Shown here piece after piece: positions 1 to 9,074 of a stretch of 64,000 bases of DNA. Every line of letters starts with the position of its first letter. Position 1 is the stretch's first letter. A program made the position numbers and the translations under genes. Below the pieces are notes generated by a model. The model was not told the DNA's origin. It made no database searches and worked only from the letters and a program-made list of their open reading frames with translations. The stretch is from Psychrobacter sp. DAB_AL43B (GTDB lineage: Bacteria > Pseudomonadota > Gammaproteobacteria > Pseudomonadales > Moraxellaceae), in assembly GCF_900168255.1 (NCBI RefSeq), contig NZ_LT799838.1:2046001-2110000 (forward strand), read 5' to 3'.

Positions 1-181
1 TATGCAGGTGAGTGATGCAGAATTAGCTGCTCGTCGCGAAGAGATGGAAAGTCGTGGTCGAGATGCTTGGAAGCCTGTGAGCCGCGAGCGCCATGTGACA
101 CCTGCGCTACGTGCCTATGCGGCGATGACTACCAGTGCGGATACTGGCGCGGTACGTGATGTGAGTCAAGTAGAGCGCTAA
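1..181 (+). CDS. ilvD: Dihydroxy-acid dehydratase, C-terminal end (partial)
   Basis: Only the last 59 codons are present, read from base 2 to the TAA at 179-181. The tail ends in a block of the type [13 protein letters not shown] followed by [10 protein letters not shown], which is the characteristic C-terminus of IlvD/Edd-family dehydratases (E. coli IlvD has the same ALRAYA...TSADKGAVRD ending). IlvD is the Fe-S enzyme that dehydrates dihydroxy acids in valine, leucine and isoleucine synthesis. The catalytic part lies left of the window. A hairpin terminator follows 54 bases downstream, so this is the last gene of its transcript. Edd (phosphogluconate dehydratase) is the paralogue to exclude, but the ending fits IlvD better. 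Confidence 0.85.
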   Translation, partial: MQVSDAELAARREEMESRGRDAWKPVSRERHVTPALRAYAAMTTSADTGAVRDVSQVER

Positions 182-234
182 ACGAGCCATTCAATCACCA
201 CCTTTTTAAACAGTCGATTATTATAGAGTGATCC

Positions 235-262
235 AAAGCCTGCGCTATGCAGGCTTTTTTTT
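235..262 (+). terminator. Intrinsic terminator after ilvD
   Basis: A 9-bp perfect stem (AAAGCCTGC at 235-243, GCAGGCTTT at 249-257) with a 5-base loop runs straight into an eight-T tract ending at 262. Confidence 0.9.
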
Positions 263-490
263 CACCAAAAAACAACGTAGACATTATTCTGATAACGTTT
301 ATTTGCGGTATTGCAAGGATTTTACCGTCATTATAATTACCTATTGATAACGGCTATGTTATGACAAGCGTATGGTCTGTAATTCAAATATATTAAATAT
401 CATCCACAACAGCCTTTTATTTTGATAAATAACTGACATTGATCGTTAATTTCAAATTATTGAATAAACATAACAGTGTGCGCAAACCTT

Positions 491-1741
491 ATGATTGAAA
501 ATTATAATTTATTCTTATTGGTCTGCGGCATTGCCTTCTTATCTGGCGCCCTGTTTCCCATCCTTTTTAAACGCACTCCCATCTCATTGCCTATGTTACA
601 GGTGAGCTTTGGCTTACTAATGGGCTATTGGTGGACGAGTCTGGCGTTTCTCAACCCTATCGATAATGGTCTGATTATCGAAAAATTGACGGAAATTGTG
701 GTATTGGTTTCTTTGGTCGGTGCTGGTATCAAAATTGATACCAAGCTATCTTGGCAACTATGGCGCCCAACGATGCGCCTATTGATCATCACTATGCCGA
801 TTGGTATTTTTGCGATGGCAGTCTTAGGCTACTATGCCTTTGGTATGACACTGGGCGCAGCAATCTTATTGGGCGCCGTACTTGCCCCTACCGATCCCGT
901 GCTGGCATCAAGCATACAGGTTGGGCCACCTAACACTGGTGGCGAAGATACACCGCGTTTTACGCTAACGTCAGAAGCTGGATTGAATGATGGCTTGGCG
1001 TTTCCTTTTGTCTATCTCGCGATTAAGATAGCGGAAGCCTATAACGGAGGACAGCGTTTTACGGGTGAGATGCTTTGGTCATGGTTTACCCACGATGTGC
1101 TATGGAAAGTTGGCGCAGGTTTGCTGGTTGGTATTATCGTTGGCAAAGTAATGGCAAAACTGGTGTTTTCGAAGTACAGCCGTGAGATGACTATTTCTCA
1201 AGGCTATGTAGTGATAGCCCTCACTCTGCTAGCATATGGACTGGCAGAATATGTCCATAGCTACGGTTTTATTGCGGTATTTATAGCAGCATTTGTATTC
1301 CGCCGCTCAGAACATGAGCATAGTTATCATCATAAACTGCATGATTTCGCTGAACAATCAGAAGGTTTGCTGATGTCGTTGGTACTCGTCATCTTTGGCA
1401 TGTTCCTTGGTCAAGGTCTACAAGCTGGGGTCGAGCTGACGTGGCGCGTCTATATTGTCAGTTTCACTTTTTTATTGCTGATTCGCCCGCTTGGGGGGAT
1501 TATTGCCTTATCCGGACTTAATCTACCCCGTACTGAAAAGTATGCTATTTCCGCACTGGGTATTCGCGGTATTGGCACCTTGTACTATTTGTCTTATGCA
1601 CTCAACCAAGGATTTTTCAACGATGAAGATGCCCTGAAACTTTGGATAGTATGCTCAATTGTGATTTTAACGTCTATTTTTATCCATGGTTTAAGCGCAG
1701 TAAGGCTACTGAAAATGACACCAAATAAGCCGCATCAATAG
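491..1741 (+). CDS. Cation/proton antiporter, CPA1 (NhaP-like) family
   Basis: Inner-membrane Na+(K+)/H+ exchanger, used for pH and sodium homeostasis in this family. The 416-residue product is almost entirely hydrophobic, with about 12 membrane segments and a hydrophilic patch rich in His/Glu (SEHEHSYHHK) between late helices. The CPA1 hallmarks are visible: a TDP motif near residue 134 and a GLNDG motif near residue 163, the latter holding the ion-binding Asp. A GTG at 476 would add five residues, but I prefer the ATG at 491; neither has a clear ribosome-binding site. It is a single gene: ilvD upstream ends in a terminator and the next gene is convergent. The exact ion cannot be told from sequence. 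No regulatory C-terminal domain is present. Confidence 0.85.
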   Translation: MIENYNLFLLVCGIAFLSGALFPILFKRTPISLPMLQVSFGLLMGYWWTSLAFLNPIDNGLIIEKLTEIVVLVSLVGAGIKIDTKLSWQLWRPTMRLLIITMPIGIFAMAVLGYYAFGMTLGAAILLGAVLAPTDPVLASSIQVGPPNTGGEDTPRFTLTSEAGLNDGLAFPFVYLAIKIAEAYNGGQRFTGEMLWSWFTHDVLWKVGAGLLVGIIVGKVMAKLVFSKYSREMTISQGYVVIALTLLAYGLAEYVHSYGFIAVFIAAFVFRRSEHEHSYHHKLHDFAEQSEGLLMSLVLVIFGMFLGQGLQAGVELTWRVYIVSFTFLLLIRPLGGIIALSGLNLPRTEKYAISALGIRGIGTLYYLSYALNQGFFNDEDALKLWIVCSIVILTSIFIHGLSAVRLLKMTPNKPHQ

Positions 1742-1788
1742 CATTAACCGTATATCTCAAGACTGATATTCATAAAAATTTATGCCCA

Positions 1789-3258
1789 TTAAATCTCAGA
1801 ATCAACCAACGCTAATACTGCTTCAGTCAGCGCAAACTGACGGATATCATTGAGCATAGTCACATCAAAGTTATGGATAAAGGCAAAAGACAATTGCCGC
1901 GCAGGGTCACACCAAGCAACCGAGCCGTTATAGCCCATATGACCAAAGGCTTGCTCAGTATCATTTTCAGTATCATTTTCGGTATTATTGTTAGTATCGC
2001 TTATAGCCTCATTGAAACCATCACCTTGGCAGACACTAAATCGACGATGATAGCCCAAACGCCAATCCATATGGGCGGGCATCACCGCATCCATGCCAGT
2101 GACTTGCGGAGTTGATAATTGTTTAAAAGTTTTCTCATCAATCAGTGTTTGCCCTTGCCACACGCCACCATTGGCTAGCATCGCATAGATAGTCGCTAGG
2201 GCGTGCGCTGAAGCCACACCATTGGCAGCGGGTATGATTGCCTGTAGCGTCTGTTTATCGTAATAATCAATAGGTTGTTTATTGGCAAGTACGAGAGCAG
2301 CCTTATAATTTTTGAGATTGAGCTGACTGTTATTAAAATATAAGCGATTGATCTGTGCGGTATCTAAGCTTGGTATTTCATCAACAATTTCACTATCCGT
2401 TTTATCTACTGTTATTTGGTTTTTTATCGCTTTTTTCTGCCAACAAGCATAACTTGGTAAGCTTGTATAAGTATGTAGAGTATTTTCAGAGTCCGCTCTT
2501 AAGACTGGTTTACTACGGCGAGGACGCGCTTGTGCTGACTGCTGGCGGCTTTCTTGACTGCCCTCTTGCGCTACTACATCAAAATTCTTAACCAATCGTG
2601 CAACCTTGCTTACTTTGCTGTCTGGTACGCCAAAATAGCAGCTATCTACAATGCCCAAAGGGTGCGTCAAATAATGATGTAGCGCCTCAGCCAATGGCAT
2701 ATCAGTGACTGCTTCTATCACGCCTCCTAATACCCAGCCATACACCAACGCACTATAAGCGCTGTCATATAATGCGGCATTTTCAGGTACGGTTGTTGGC
2801 ATTGCTGCGACTTTTTCGAGCATTACCTCCCAATCAAGCACCGTGTCATTATCTACCTCAATACTCTGAATCGAAAATACATTGGCCTGATGAGACATAA
2901 CGTTACGCAAGGTAATTTGTGCTTTTCCCTGCGCTGCAAAGGCTGGCCAATAATGAGCAATAGGTAGATCATAATCAAGCATCTGCTGCGATACCAATAC
3001 GTGAGTTAATGTTGCTAATATACCCTTACCAGTAGAAAAATTAAGCGACAACGTATTAGAACTCCATGACAAGTCTGATCGTGCCATACCGACACTCGCC
3101 TGCGCGATACACTTCCCAGCTTGGTAAACCACCAGCGCGCCACCTGCTGGCGCATCATCAAGCTGTAAATCCGTTAGTAGCTGCTGTAAGCGTTGCTGAA
3201 TCTTAGGATTGATATGTTTATTAGAGTCTTGTTTATTATTTTCATCATTATTTATCAT
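1789..3258 (-). CDS. Serine hydrolase, class C beta-lactamase-like (esterase/EstB type)
   Basis: A 489-residue member of the beta-lactamase/transpeptidase-like family; such proteins are usually esterases or peptidases rather than resistance enzymes. From the chosen start, the SxxK nucleophile motif (FSTGK) is at S75/K78, the tyrosine motif (YSA in place of the usual YxN) is at Y168, and the HMGYNG box replacing KTG is at H440. A long hydrophilic insertion (about residues 215-325) separates the two halves, and a TEND repeat stretch lies just before the HMG box. No signal peptide is evident, so it is probably cytoplasmic. A TTG at 3279 would add seven residues, but the ATG at 3258 has a strong GAGGAAG site. 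Substrate unknown. Confidence 0.8.
   Translation of the reverse strand: MINNDENNKQDSNKHINPKIQQRLQQLLTDLQLDDAPAGGALVVYQAGKCIAQASVGMARSDLSWSSNTLSLNFSTGKGILATLTHVLVSQQMLDYDLPIAHYWPAFAAQGKAQITLRNVMSHQANVFSIQSIEVDNDTVLDWEVMLEKVAAMPTTVPENAALYDSAYSALVYGWVLGGVIEAVTDMPLAEALHHYLTHPLGIVDSCYFGVPDSKVSKVARLVKNFDVVAQEGSQESRQQSAQARPRRSKPVLRADSENTLHTYTSLPSYACWQKKAIKNQITVDKTDSEIVDEIPSLDTAQINRLYFNNSQLNLKNYKAALVLANKQPIDYYDKQTLQAIIPAANGVASAHALATIYAMLANGGVWQGQTLIDEKTFKQLSTPQVTGMDAVMPAHMDWRLGYHRRFSVCQGDGFNEAISDTNNNTENDTENDTEQAFGHMGYNGSVAWCDPARQLSFAFIHNFDVTMLNDIRQFALTEAVLALVDSEI
1956..1979. repeat. 12-bp tandem repeat inside the serine hydrolase gene
   Basis: Two exact head-to-tail copies of CAGTATCATTTT (1956-1967 and 1968-1979), followed by a degenerate third copy. 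On the minus strand they encode the TEND/TENDTE stretch of the serine hydrolase. The unit is a multiple of three, so copy-number change would keep the frame. Confidence 0.8.
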
Positions 3259-3343
3259 GACTTCCTCATTTTTTATCAAATATTGCGTTTTTATCGAGTA
3301 TCTAAATGCTCAAGAATAAAGGTTTATGATATAAGTTTGCTAA

Positions 3344-3373
3344 TAAAAAAGGCCACCTATTGGTCGCCTCTTT
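3344..3373 (-). terminator. Intrinsic terminator of the DUF442 gene
   Basis: Read on the minus strand, a 7-8 bp stem (GAGGCGACC with GGTGGCCTT, one mismatch, loop AATA) ends in a run of six T. It lies about 25 bases after the stop of the 3396-3947 gene. Confidence 0.75.
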
Positions 3374-3395
3374 GTTATTCAGTAACAATTATATT

Positions 3396-3947
3396 TTAGC
3401 GCGGTACTAATAGGCGATTATGGACTTCTTCTGCAAGTTTGGTGAGACCATGACTGCGTCCACGCTCCATAGCCGTATCCATTTTACGCCCACGTAACCA
3501 ACCGGCTCGCAGCGCCATTACTGCTCCTGCACGATTACCAGAACCACAATGCATGACTATTTTTTTACCATGATACTGACGTAATATATTATCAAATGCC
3601 AATATTTTAAGCTGTTTTAAATCTTCAACACCGCTGATAGGTAACTGCTCATAATACATACCTGCGCGCTCAACAGCCGCGCGCTCCTCAAAGCTCAACT
3701 CATCATCAGGTTGTAAATTGATCACCAATTCAACCCCAGCTGCTGCCAAGGCCGCCACTTTTTCGTCATCAAGCGCACCGCATACAATGGTGTTTTCATC
3801 AGGGCGAAAATAAGGCTCGAAAATAGCTGCGAGATTGATGCCGTTATCAGCAACAGTATTGTCTTTAGGCTGATTAGCAGCGCTTTGGTTTATAGCTGCT
3901 GAGTTATCAGCTTGGGTTGGATTGATCGCATTTTCAAGTAAAGTCAT
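3396..3947 (-). CDS. DUF442 / beta-lactamase-hydrolase-like phosphatase-fold protein
   Basis: 183 residues. The first 40 are a hydrophilic Asn/Ala-rich leader; the rest is a small phosphatase/rhodanese-like domain. The active-site loop HCGSGNRAG is at residues 133-141, with Cys134 and Arg139 in a CX4R spacing as in DUF442 (TIGR01244-type) and rhodanese proteins rather than the CX5R of classical tyrosine phosphatases. The domain start (GALDDEKVAALAAAGVE) fits the family. Members often accompany sulfide or persulfide metabolism, but nothing nearby supports that here, so substrate is unknown. No strong ribosome-binding site precedes the ATG. It is followed by its own terminator and lies 51 bases downstream of the MaoC gene, so co-transcription with that gene is possible. 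Confidence 0.75.
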   Translation of the reverse strand: MTLLENAINPTQADNSAAINQSAANQPKDNTVADNGINLAAIFEPYFRPDENTIVCGALDDEKVAALAAAGVELVINLQPDDELSFEERAAVERAGMYYEQLPISGVEDLKQLKILAFDNILRQYHGKKIVMHCGSGNRAGAVMALRAGWLRGRKMDTAMERGRSHGLTKLAEEVHNRLLVPR

Positions 3948-3998
3948 AATTATAAATTTGTTCGTTAGATAGGGCTATTAGGATAGAAAAATCTTAAT

Positions 3999-4913
3999 TT
4001 ACTGGTTTGCATCCTGCAACTTAATCACACCTACAAGATGCGGCTTGTCGTTTTTAGAGCTAAATAGCCCAAACTCACAACTGTCTTCTGCGCTTTGTAA
4101 CTGCGCCAACGAATCAGCGATAAGCTCTACTTCTGCTGGCAAGAAAATAGGTAGCTTAAATGATACCTCAACCGTGCAAGCATCCGGCAGCTCATCCATC
4201 ATTGCCAAACATTTGGCTTTTGACCACATGCCATGAGCGATTGCTTTTGGAAAACCAAAGGCGCGCGCTGATAGCGGATGCAGATGGATAAGATTAAAGT
4301 CGCCTGAAACAAACGCATAACGACGACCGATATCTTCTGGCACTTCAAAGATACTATGCACACCCTCTTCATTGACTGTCGGCTTAACCGTCACTGGACG
4401 CGGGGTGCTTTTTTTATCCTTACTACTGGCAGGTTTTTTGCTACGTGATAAATAAGTAGACGTTCCCTGCCAAATGATTTCATCCTGTGATTTTACAGTG
4501 GTAACAAAATCGAACTGCTGACCTTGCGCATGATCACGTAAATTATCAAACGTCACCGCCATTGCAACCGTTTCACGCTCGCCAATAGGGCGATACTGGG
4601 TCACGCTGTTATCAACGTGTACCAGACCTAACATAGCAAACGGAAATGGCTCTTTGACCATCATGTTCATCTGCAAAGTTTGTGATAACACAGAAAAATA
4701 CGTAATAGGCACTTTGCCGTTGTCAGCAAAGCCACAAATCTTACGGTAATCGTTAAGGTTGCTTTGGTCAATATGCAAATCGTCCACATAGTAAGTCGCT
4801 TGCGGCAACTCATCGCGACTGACTTTACCATTGCCGATAGGCAATAAACTTTTTACGATATTAGCATAGGTAGTATGCGCTTTTGGCAACGCATCATAAT
4901 GTTTGTCTGACAT
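3999..4913 (-). CDS. MaoC-like (R)-hydratase / double hot-dog acyl dehydratase
   Basis: 304 residues with two hot-dog halves. The C-terminal half carries the hydratase-2 signature SGDFNLIH followed by a helix ending AIAHGMW; the catalytic pair is Asp205 and His210. Such enzymes hydrate trans-2-enoyl thioesters to (R)-3-hydroxyacyl thioesters. The linker (residues 158-180) is Lys/Ser/Pro-rich. An upstream ATG at 4940 exists, but the ATG at 4913 has AGGA at the right distance, so I use it. It lies downstream of the FabG-like gene on the same strand (332-base gap containing a terminator) and near a thiolase; together they could make or break beta-oxidised acyl chains. Whether the partner is CoA or ACP is not visible. 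Confidence 0.82.
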   Translation of the reverse strand: MSDKHYDALPKAHTTYANIVKSLLPIGNGKVSRDELPQATYYVDDLHIDQSNLNDYRKICGFADNGKVPITYFSVLSQTLQMNMMVKEPFPFAMLGLVHVDNSVTQYRPIGERETVAMAVTFDNLRDHAQGQQFDFVTTVKSQDEIIWQGTSTYLSRSKKPASSKDKKSTPRPVTVKPTVNEEGVHSIFEVPEDIGRRYAFVSGDFNLIHLHPLSARAFGFPKAIAHGMWSKAKCLAMMDELPDACTVEVSFKLPIFLPAEVELIADSLAQLQSAEDSCEFGLFSSKNDKPHLVGVIKLQDANQ

Positions 4914-5104
4914 AATAAATCCTAAGTGGGGCTTGAGCAAATTTTATGGCTGCATCTAAAAAGTTATAAATTCGTTGATTGAAATGTATGGTTTAACAAT
5001 AAAGTAGAGGCTACCTTTAATCAATATGATTATTTTTAATTAAAGTAATAATGGTTTACCAGAGTGAAAAATCATTCAACTTATTATTACTGTGTTTTTA
5101 TCAT

Positions 5105-5130
5105 AAAAAAGCCACCCTTGGGCAGCTTTA
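5105..5130 (-). terminator. Terminator of the FabG-like gene
   Basis: On the minus strand a 9-bp stem (AAGCTGCCC with GGGTGGCTT, two G-U pairs) is followed by six T. It sits about 115 bases after the FabG-like stop. The rest of the gap 4914-5245 is AT-rich and shows nothing further that I can support. Confidence 0.75.
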
Positions 5131-5245
5131 TTACAATTTATCAGCAATTTTTTCGTAAGCATATGTGAGGTAAATTGAAATCACACTTGATAGCATGTAT
5201 TTATCGCCGGCTTATTTATCACACATAGCTACTAATAAATCGATA

Positions 5246-6646
5246 TTATGCACCTAGTAAGCTTTGACCACAAACACGAACCGTATTGCCATTTAGACCG
5301 CCAGAAGCAGGTGATGCAAACCATGCAATGGTCTCAGCCACATCTACTGGTAAGCCGCCTTGGCTCATTGAGTTCATACGGCGACCAGCTTCACGAATGG
5401 CAAATGGAATCGCTTCTGTCATTTGTGTTTCGATAAATCCTGGGGCAACAGCATTGATCGTCATGCCTTTTGCATTGTCTTCTAGCTGCTTAGCAGTTGC
5501 ATTAACCAAGCCGATGACACCTGCTTTAGAGGTGGCATAGTTGGTTTGACCCAAGTTACCAGCAATACCTGAGATCGATGACACACAAACAATACGAGCG
5601 TTGTCTTTTAGCACATCATTATCAAGCAAGTAGCGGTTCAGCTTAGCGATACTGCCCAAGTTGATATTGATAACCATATCCCACTTCTGCTCATCCATAT
5701 TGGCAAGCGTCTTATCACGAGTCACGCCAGCGTTATGAATAATGGAATCTAGTCCACCACGTTTTTTCGCCGCTTCGGCGATTTCTGCGCCCGCTTCATC
5801 ACTAGTGATATCAACCATTAAGGCAGAACCGCTAATTTCACTAGCGACTTTCTGCAAGTCAGCTTGCTGCTGCGGTACATCCAAACAAATCACATGTGCG
5901 CCTTCACGAGCTAAGACACGGGCGATTGCTTCACCAATACCGCGACTTGCTCCAGTCACTAGCATGGTTTTGCCGCCTAAAGGCTGCGTCCAATCAACAT
6001 CAACTGAGTCACCTTTACTAACACGTACGACCTGTCCTGAGACGTAAGCTGAACGGGCTGAGGCGAAAAAGCGTAGCGTTGAATCTAGATTCTGCTCTGC
6101 GCCTTCTTCAACATAGATAAGCTGGGCAGTAATACCACGTTTAAATTCTTTACCAACAGATTTCACGAAACCTTCAAGCGCGCGCTGAGCCAATGCCGTT
6201 TCGATATCAGTGATAGCTTCTGGTGGACGACCAATGACGATCACTCGACCTGATTTTTCTACACGGCGAGCAACGCTATGAAAAAACTCATAAACTTGTT
6301 TAAGATCAGCAGCATTACTGATATTACTGGCATCAAACAATAAAACTTTGAATTTATCATCACTGCCAGTATTGGCTTTTGCTTTAACGCCCGCATCAGA
6401 AAGCGCATCTTTTGCGTCATCGCCACTGTTCACAAATACTTCAGTGTGAAGTTCTGACAAAATACGCGCCACTGACTCACTGATCGTTTTATCAGCACCA
6501 TTCGCACGGCCAACTAATACACTACCGCGTACCGAAGGTTGACCACTATCAAAACGATCAAGATCTACTGGCATGGGTAAACCTAAATTCTTCGCCACTT
6601 TTTTACCAATAGAAGACTGAACAAAATCACCATAACGGTCTGACAT
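5246..6646 (-). CDS. 3-oxoacyl reductase, two-domain high-molecular-weight FabG
   Basis: 466 residues, about twice the usual FabG. Residues 1-220 form a degenerate Rossmann-like domain without a clear nucleotide-binding motif. Residues 225-466 are a full short-chain dehydrogenase: TGASRGIG at 231-238 (cofactor loop), NAG at about 305, SSISG at 356-360 with the catalytic Ser, and YATSK with Tyr370 and Lys374. This architecture is that of HMwFabG/FabG4, which reduces 3-oxoacyl-CoA (or ACP) to (R)-3-hydroxyacyl thioesters. The C-terminal GGLNGNTVRVCGQSLLGA is typical. It is divergent from the thiolase across 595 bases and upstream of the MaoC gene, which suggests a shared pathway: thiolase, reductase, hydratase. 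Confidence 0.9.
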   Translation of the reverse strand: MSDRYGDFVQSSIGKKVAKNLGLPMPVDLDRFDSGQPSVRGSVLVGRANGADKTISESVARILSELHTEVFVNSGDDAKDALSDAGVKAKANTGSDDKFKVLLFDASNISNAADLKQVYEFFHSVARRVEKSGRVIVIGRPPEAITDIETALAQRALEGFVKSVGKEFKRGITAQLIYVEEGAEQNLDSTLRFFASARSAYVSGQVVRVSKGDSVDVDWTQPLGGKTMLVTGASRGIGEAIARVLAREGAHVICLDVPQQQADLQKVASEISGSALMVDITSDEAGAEIAEAAKKRGGLDSIIHNAGVTRDKTLANMDEQKWDMVININLGSIAKLNRYLLDNDVLKDNARIVCVSSISGIAGNLGQTNYATSKAGVIGLVNATAKQLEDNAKGMTINAVAPGFIETQMTEAIPFAIREAGRRMNSMSQGGLPVDVAETIAWFASPASGGLNGNTVRVCGQSLLGA

Positions 6647-7241
6647 AATATAATCCTATAGTTAACGGTTAAAATAACAGTAAACAAAAATGCAATGCGC
6701 CTATTATAGAGACTCACCTACATCATCATTCATAAAAATTATTAGTATTTAGTAAATGGGTGTAAATCTGCCTTAACTATACACTTCCATGATAAACAAG
6801 TCCAAAAGCTACTAATGTCTATAACAATCTGTAAACAAGCCAGTATACAAGATGGCAACTTTTTCTAGCTTCAAAAAGCCTTAGCTTGTGCTAAAATCAG
6901 ACCTATAAGTTATGGCAAACTCATTTATCGATAACAATATATTATCAAACGCACTGTTATGCAATGCTTTTAATCGATACTAGCCAGTTTATAAGGCTTA
7001 TACTTATATCCATCAAAGCTTGCAACGACTGTAAATAAGCGTCACATCGTTTGCTAAAGATATACAGTAAGGCTATAAAAAGCGCCTTATGATCAGTAAC
7101 CATGTTGTGTAATATGTGCCGCAATAAATGATAATATCTGCATATGTTGTTTAAGGTGTCTTGAGCTTGCTCGAAAGGTTTTAAATATCTTTTTATTGAT
7201 ATCTCTCTTTTCTTCTACCCATACTTTTTAAGGATAATATT
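6647..7241. promoter_or_regulatory. Divergent intergenic region between FabG-like and thiolase genes
   Basis: 595 bases, strongly AT-rich, with stop codons in all frames. It must hold the promoters of both flanking genes. I see no convincing -35/-10 pair, operator palindrome or RNA gene. Only the ribosome-binding site AAGGA before the thiolase ATG is clear. Confidence 0.5.
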
Positions 7242-8888
7242 ATGAGTAATAAAAACAATCACCCAGATAGCCCTGTTGTTGAAGCTACTGTTGTTAAAGC
7301 TACTGATGCTAAAAGCACAGATACTGCTGCTGATAAAGCCGCGACTGATACGAAAAAAGCTGACACTAAGGCTACAGACTCAAAAGTAGCGAGCCCTAAA
7401 AAAGAAACTCCAGCTAACACTAGCAAAAGTACGCCTGCTAAAGGCGATACTGTTGCTAAAGATGGTGCTGCTAAAGAAAGCAACGAGAAAGCTAATAACG
7501 ACAAAGACAGCACTGATAAAAAAGATGCTGATAAAAAGGTCGAAGCGACAACTGCCAAGAAAACAACCACGGCTGCTAAAAAAGCCAGTACAACCAAGCT
7601 TAGCTCAGGTCAGCATCGTGTGGCTATCTTAGGTGGTAACCGTATCCCATTTGCACGCTCAAACGGTAGCTACGCTGATGTTAGCAATACTGACATGCTA
7701 ACGGCTGCATTAGATGGTCTGATTGAACGTTATAATCTACAAGATGAAAAAATTGGTGAAGTGGTTGCTGGTGCAGTCATGAAATTAAGCCGCGACATCA
7801 ACTTAACTCGTGAAGCGGCCCTAAACACGGCGCTTAACCCACATACCCCAACTTATGATATCTCACAAGCTTGTGGTACTGGCTTGCAAGCAACATTTGC
7901 CTCCGCCAATAAAATCGCCCTTGGTATCATCGATTCAGCCATTACTGGCGGTGTTGATACAACCTCTGATGCTCCTATCGCGGTCGGTGATGGCTTACGT
8001 AAAGTCTTGATTAAATTGGGCGCCGCTAAAGACAACAAACAACGTCTAAAAGCACTAATGGGTCTAAATCCAAAAGATTTAATCGACTCACCACAAAATG
8101 GCGAGCCACGTACTGGTCTATCAATGGGCGATCATCAAGCGATCACCACGCTTGAATGGAACATCAGCCGTGAAGCGCAAGATGAGCTTGCTTTTAATAG
8201 CCATCAAAACCTAGCACGTGCTTATGACGAAGGTTTCTTTGATGATTTAATCACCCCATATAAAGGTCTGACTCGCGATAACAACTTGCGTCCAGACACC
8301 ACTTTGGAAAAACTGGCCAAGCTAAAGCCTGTCTTTGGCAAAAAGAATGCCAAACCAACCATGACTGCTGCTAACTCTACCCCACTGACTGATGGCGCGT
8401 CTTGCATCCTATTGGGTACTGACGAGTGGGCTGCAGCACATGGCCTAAAACCATTGGCTTATATCGTCCATCAAGAAACAGCCGCTGTTGACTTCATCGG
8501 TAAATCTGGTGATACAGAAGGTCTACTGATGGCGCCTGCTTATGCCGTACCGCGTATGCTTGAGCGTGCTGGTCTAACTTTACAAGACTTCGATTTTTAT
8601 GAAATTCATGAAGCGTTTGCCTCACAAGTGTTATCAACCCTTGCTGCATGGGAAGACGAGAAGTTCTGTGAAGAACGCCTAGGATTAGATGCGCCACTAG
8701 GCTCGATTGATCGTAGCAAACTAAACGTGAATGGTTCTTCACTTGCTGCAGGACATCCATTTGCTGCTACTGGCGGTCGTATCCTAGCAACTGCTGCCAA
8801 ATTACTGGATCAAAAAGGTTCAGGTCGTGCGCTTATCTCTATCTGCGCAGCGGGCGGTCAAGGTGTTACTTGTATTCTAGAGAAGTAA
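7242..8888 (+). CDS. Acetyl-CoA C-acyltransferase (thiolase) with Lys/Ala/Thr-rich N-terminal tail
   Basis: 548 residues. Residues 1-122 are low-complexity, made of K, A, T, D and S with motifs such as TTAAKKA. The thiolase fold then begins at RVAILGGNRIPFARS (126-139), near the normal thiolase N-terminus. Catalytic residues are visible: Cys211 in SQACGTGLQ, the EIHEAF His near 455, the GHP His near 504 and the second Cys in SICAAGGQG near 534. The enzyme condenses or cleaves 3-oxoacyl-CoA; its neighbours (HMwFabG, MaoC) fit a fatty-acyl or hydroxyalkanoate pathway. The start has AAGGA eight bases upstream, and the tail is open and in frame, so it looks genuine. The tail resembles histone-H1-like or PhaF-like basic tails, which is a resemblance only. 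Confidence 0.9.
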   Translation: MSNKNNHPDSPVVEATVVKATDAKSTDTAADKAATDTKKADTKATDSKVASPKKETPANTSKSTPAKGDTVAKDGAAKESNEKANNDKDSTDKKDADKKVEATTAKKTTTAAKKASTTKLSSGQHRVAILGGNRIPFARSNGSYADVSNTDMLTAALDGLIERYNLQDEKIGEVVAGAVMKLSRDINLTREAALNTALNPHTPTYDISQACGTGLQATFASANKIALGIIDSAITGGVDTTSDAPIAVGDGLRKVLIKLGAAKDNKQRLKALMGLNPKDLIDSPQNGEPRTGLSMGDHQAITTLEWNISREAQDELAFNSHQNLARAYDEGFFDDLITPYKGLTRDNNLRPDTTLEKLAKLKPVFGKKNAKPTMTAANSTPLTDGASCILLGTDEWAAAHGLKPLAYIVHQETAAVDFIGKSGDTEGLLMAPAYAVPRMLERAGLTLQDFDFYEIHEAFASQVLSTLAAWEDEKFCEERLGLDAPLGSIDRSKLNVNGSSLAAGHPFAATGGRILATAAKLLDQKGSGRALISICAAGGQGVTCILEK

Positions 8889-8940
8889 GACTCGCTGTTA
8901 CTTAGCTAAGCTATTGTTTAGCTAAATAGTAGCTCGTTAT

Positions 8941-8980
8941 AAAAGCACCCTTTAATCCATAGATTAGAGGGTGCTTTTTT
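8941..8980 (+). terminator. Terminator after thiolase
   Basis: A 16-bp stem with one mismatch (AAAGCACCCTTTAATC at 8942-8957 with the complementary arm at 8961-8976, loop CAT) runs into six T. The remainder of the 8889-9199 gap contains the 8-bp repeat array described separately. Confidence 0.92.
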
Positions 8981-9074
8981 GTCTTAATGAAAATATTTTT
9001 TAAACGATAAGGCTAATAGCGCTAATAACGTCGTATCTAACAACCTAATATCCAACAAAATAGTGATGAAATAG

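Noticed and set aside
1789..3258. Antibiotic-resistance class C beta-lactamase
   Set aside because: The YxN and KTG motifs are replaced by YSA and HMG and no signal peptide is seen, which fits an esterase-like hydrolase rather than a periplasmic AmpC.
7259..7597. 112-codon minus-strand open frame opposite the thiolase tail
   Set aside because: It is the complement of the Lys/Ala/Thr-rich low-complexity stretch, gives a Leu/Ser/Val-rich product with no domain and no ribosome-binding site; a shadow frame.
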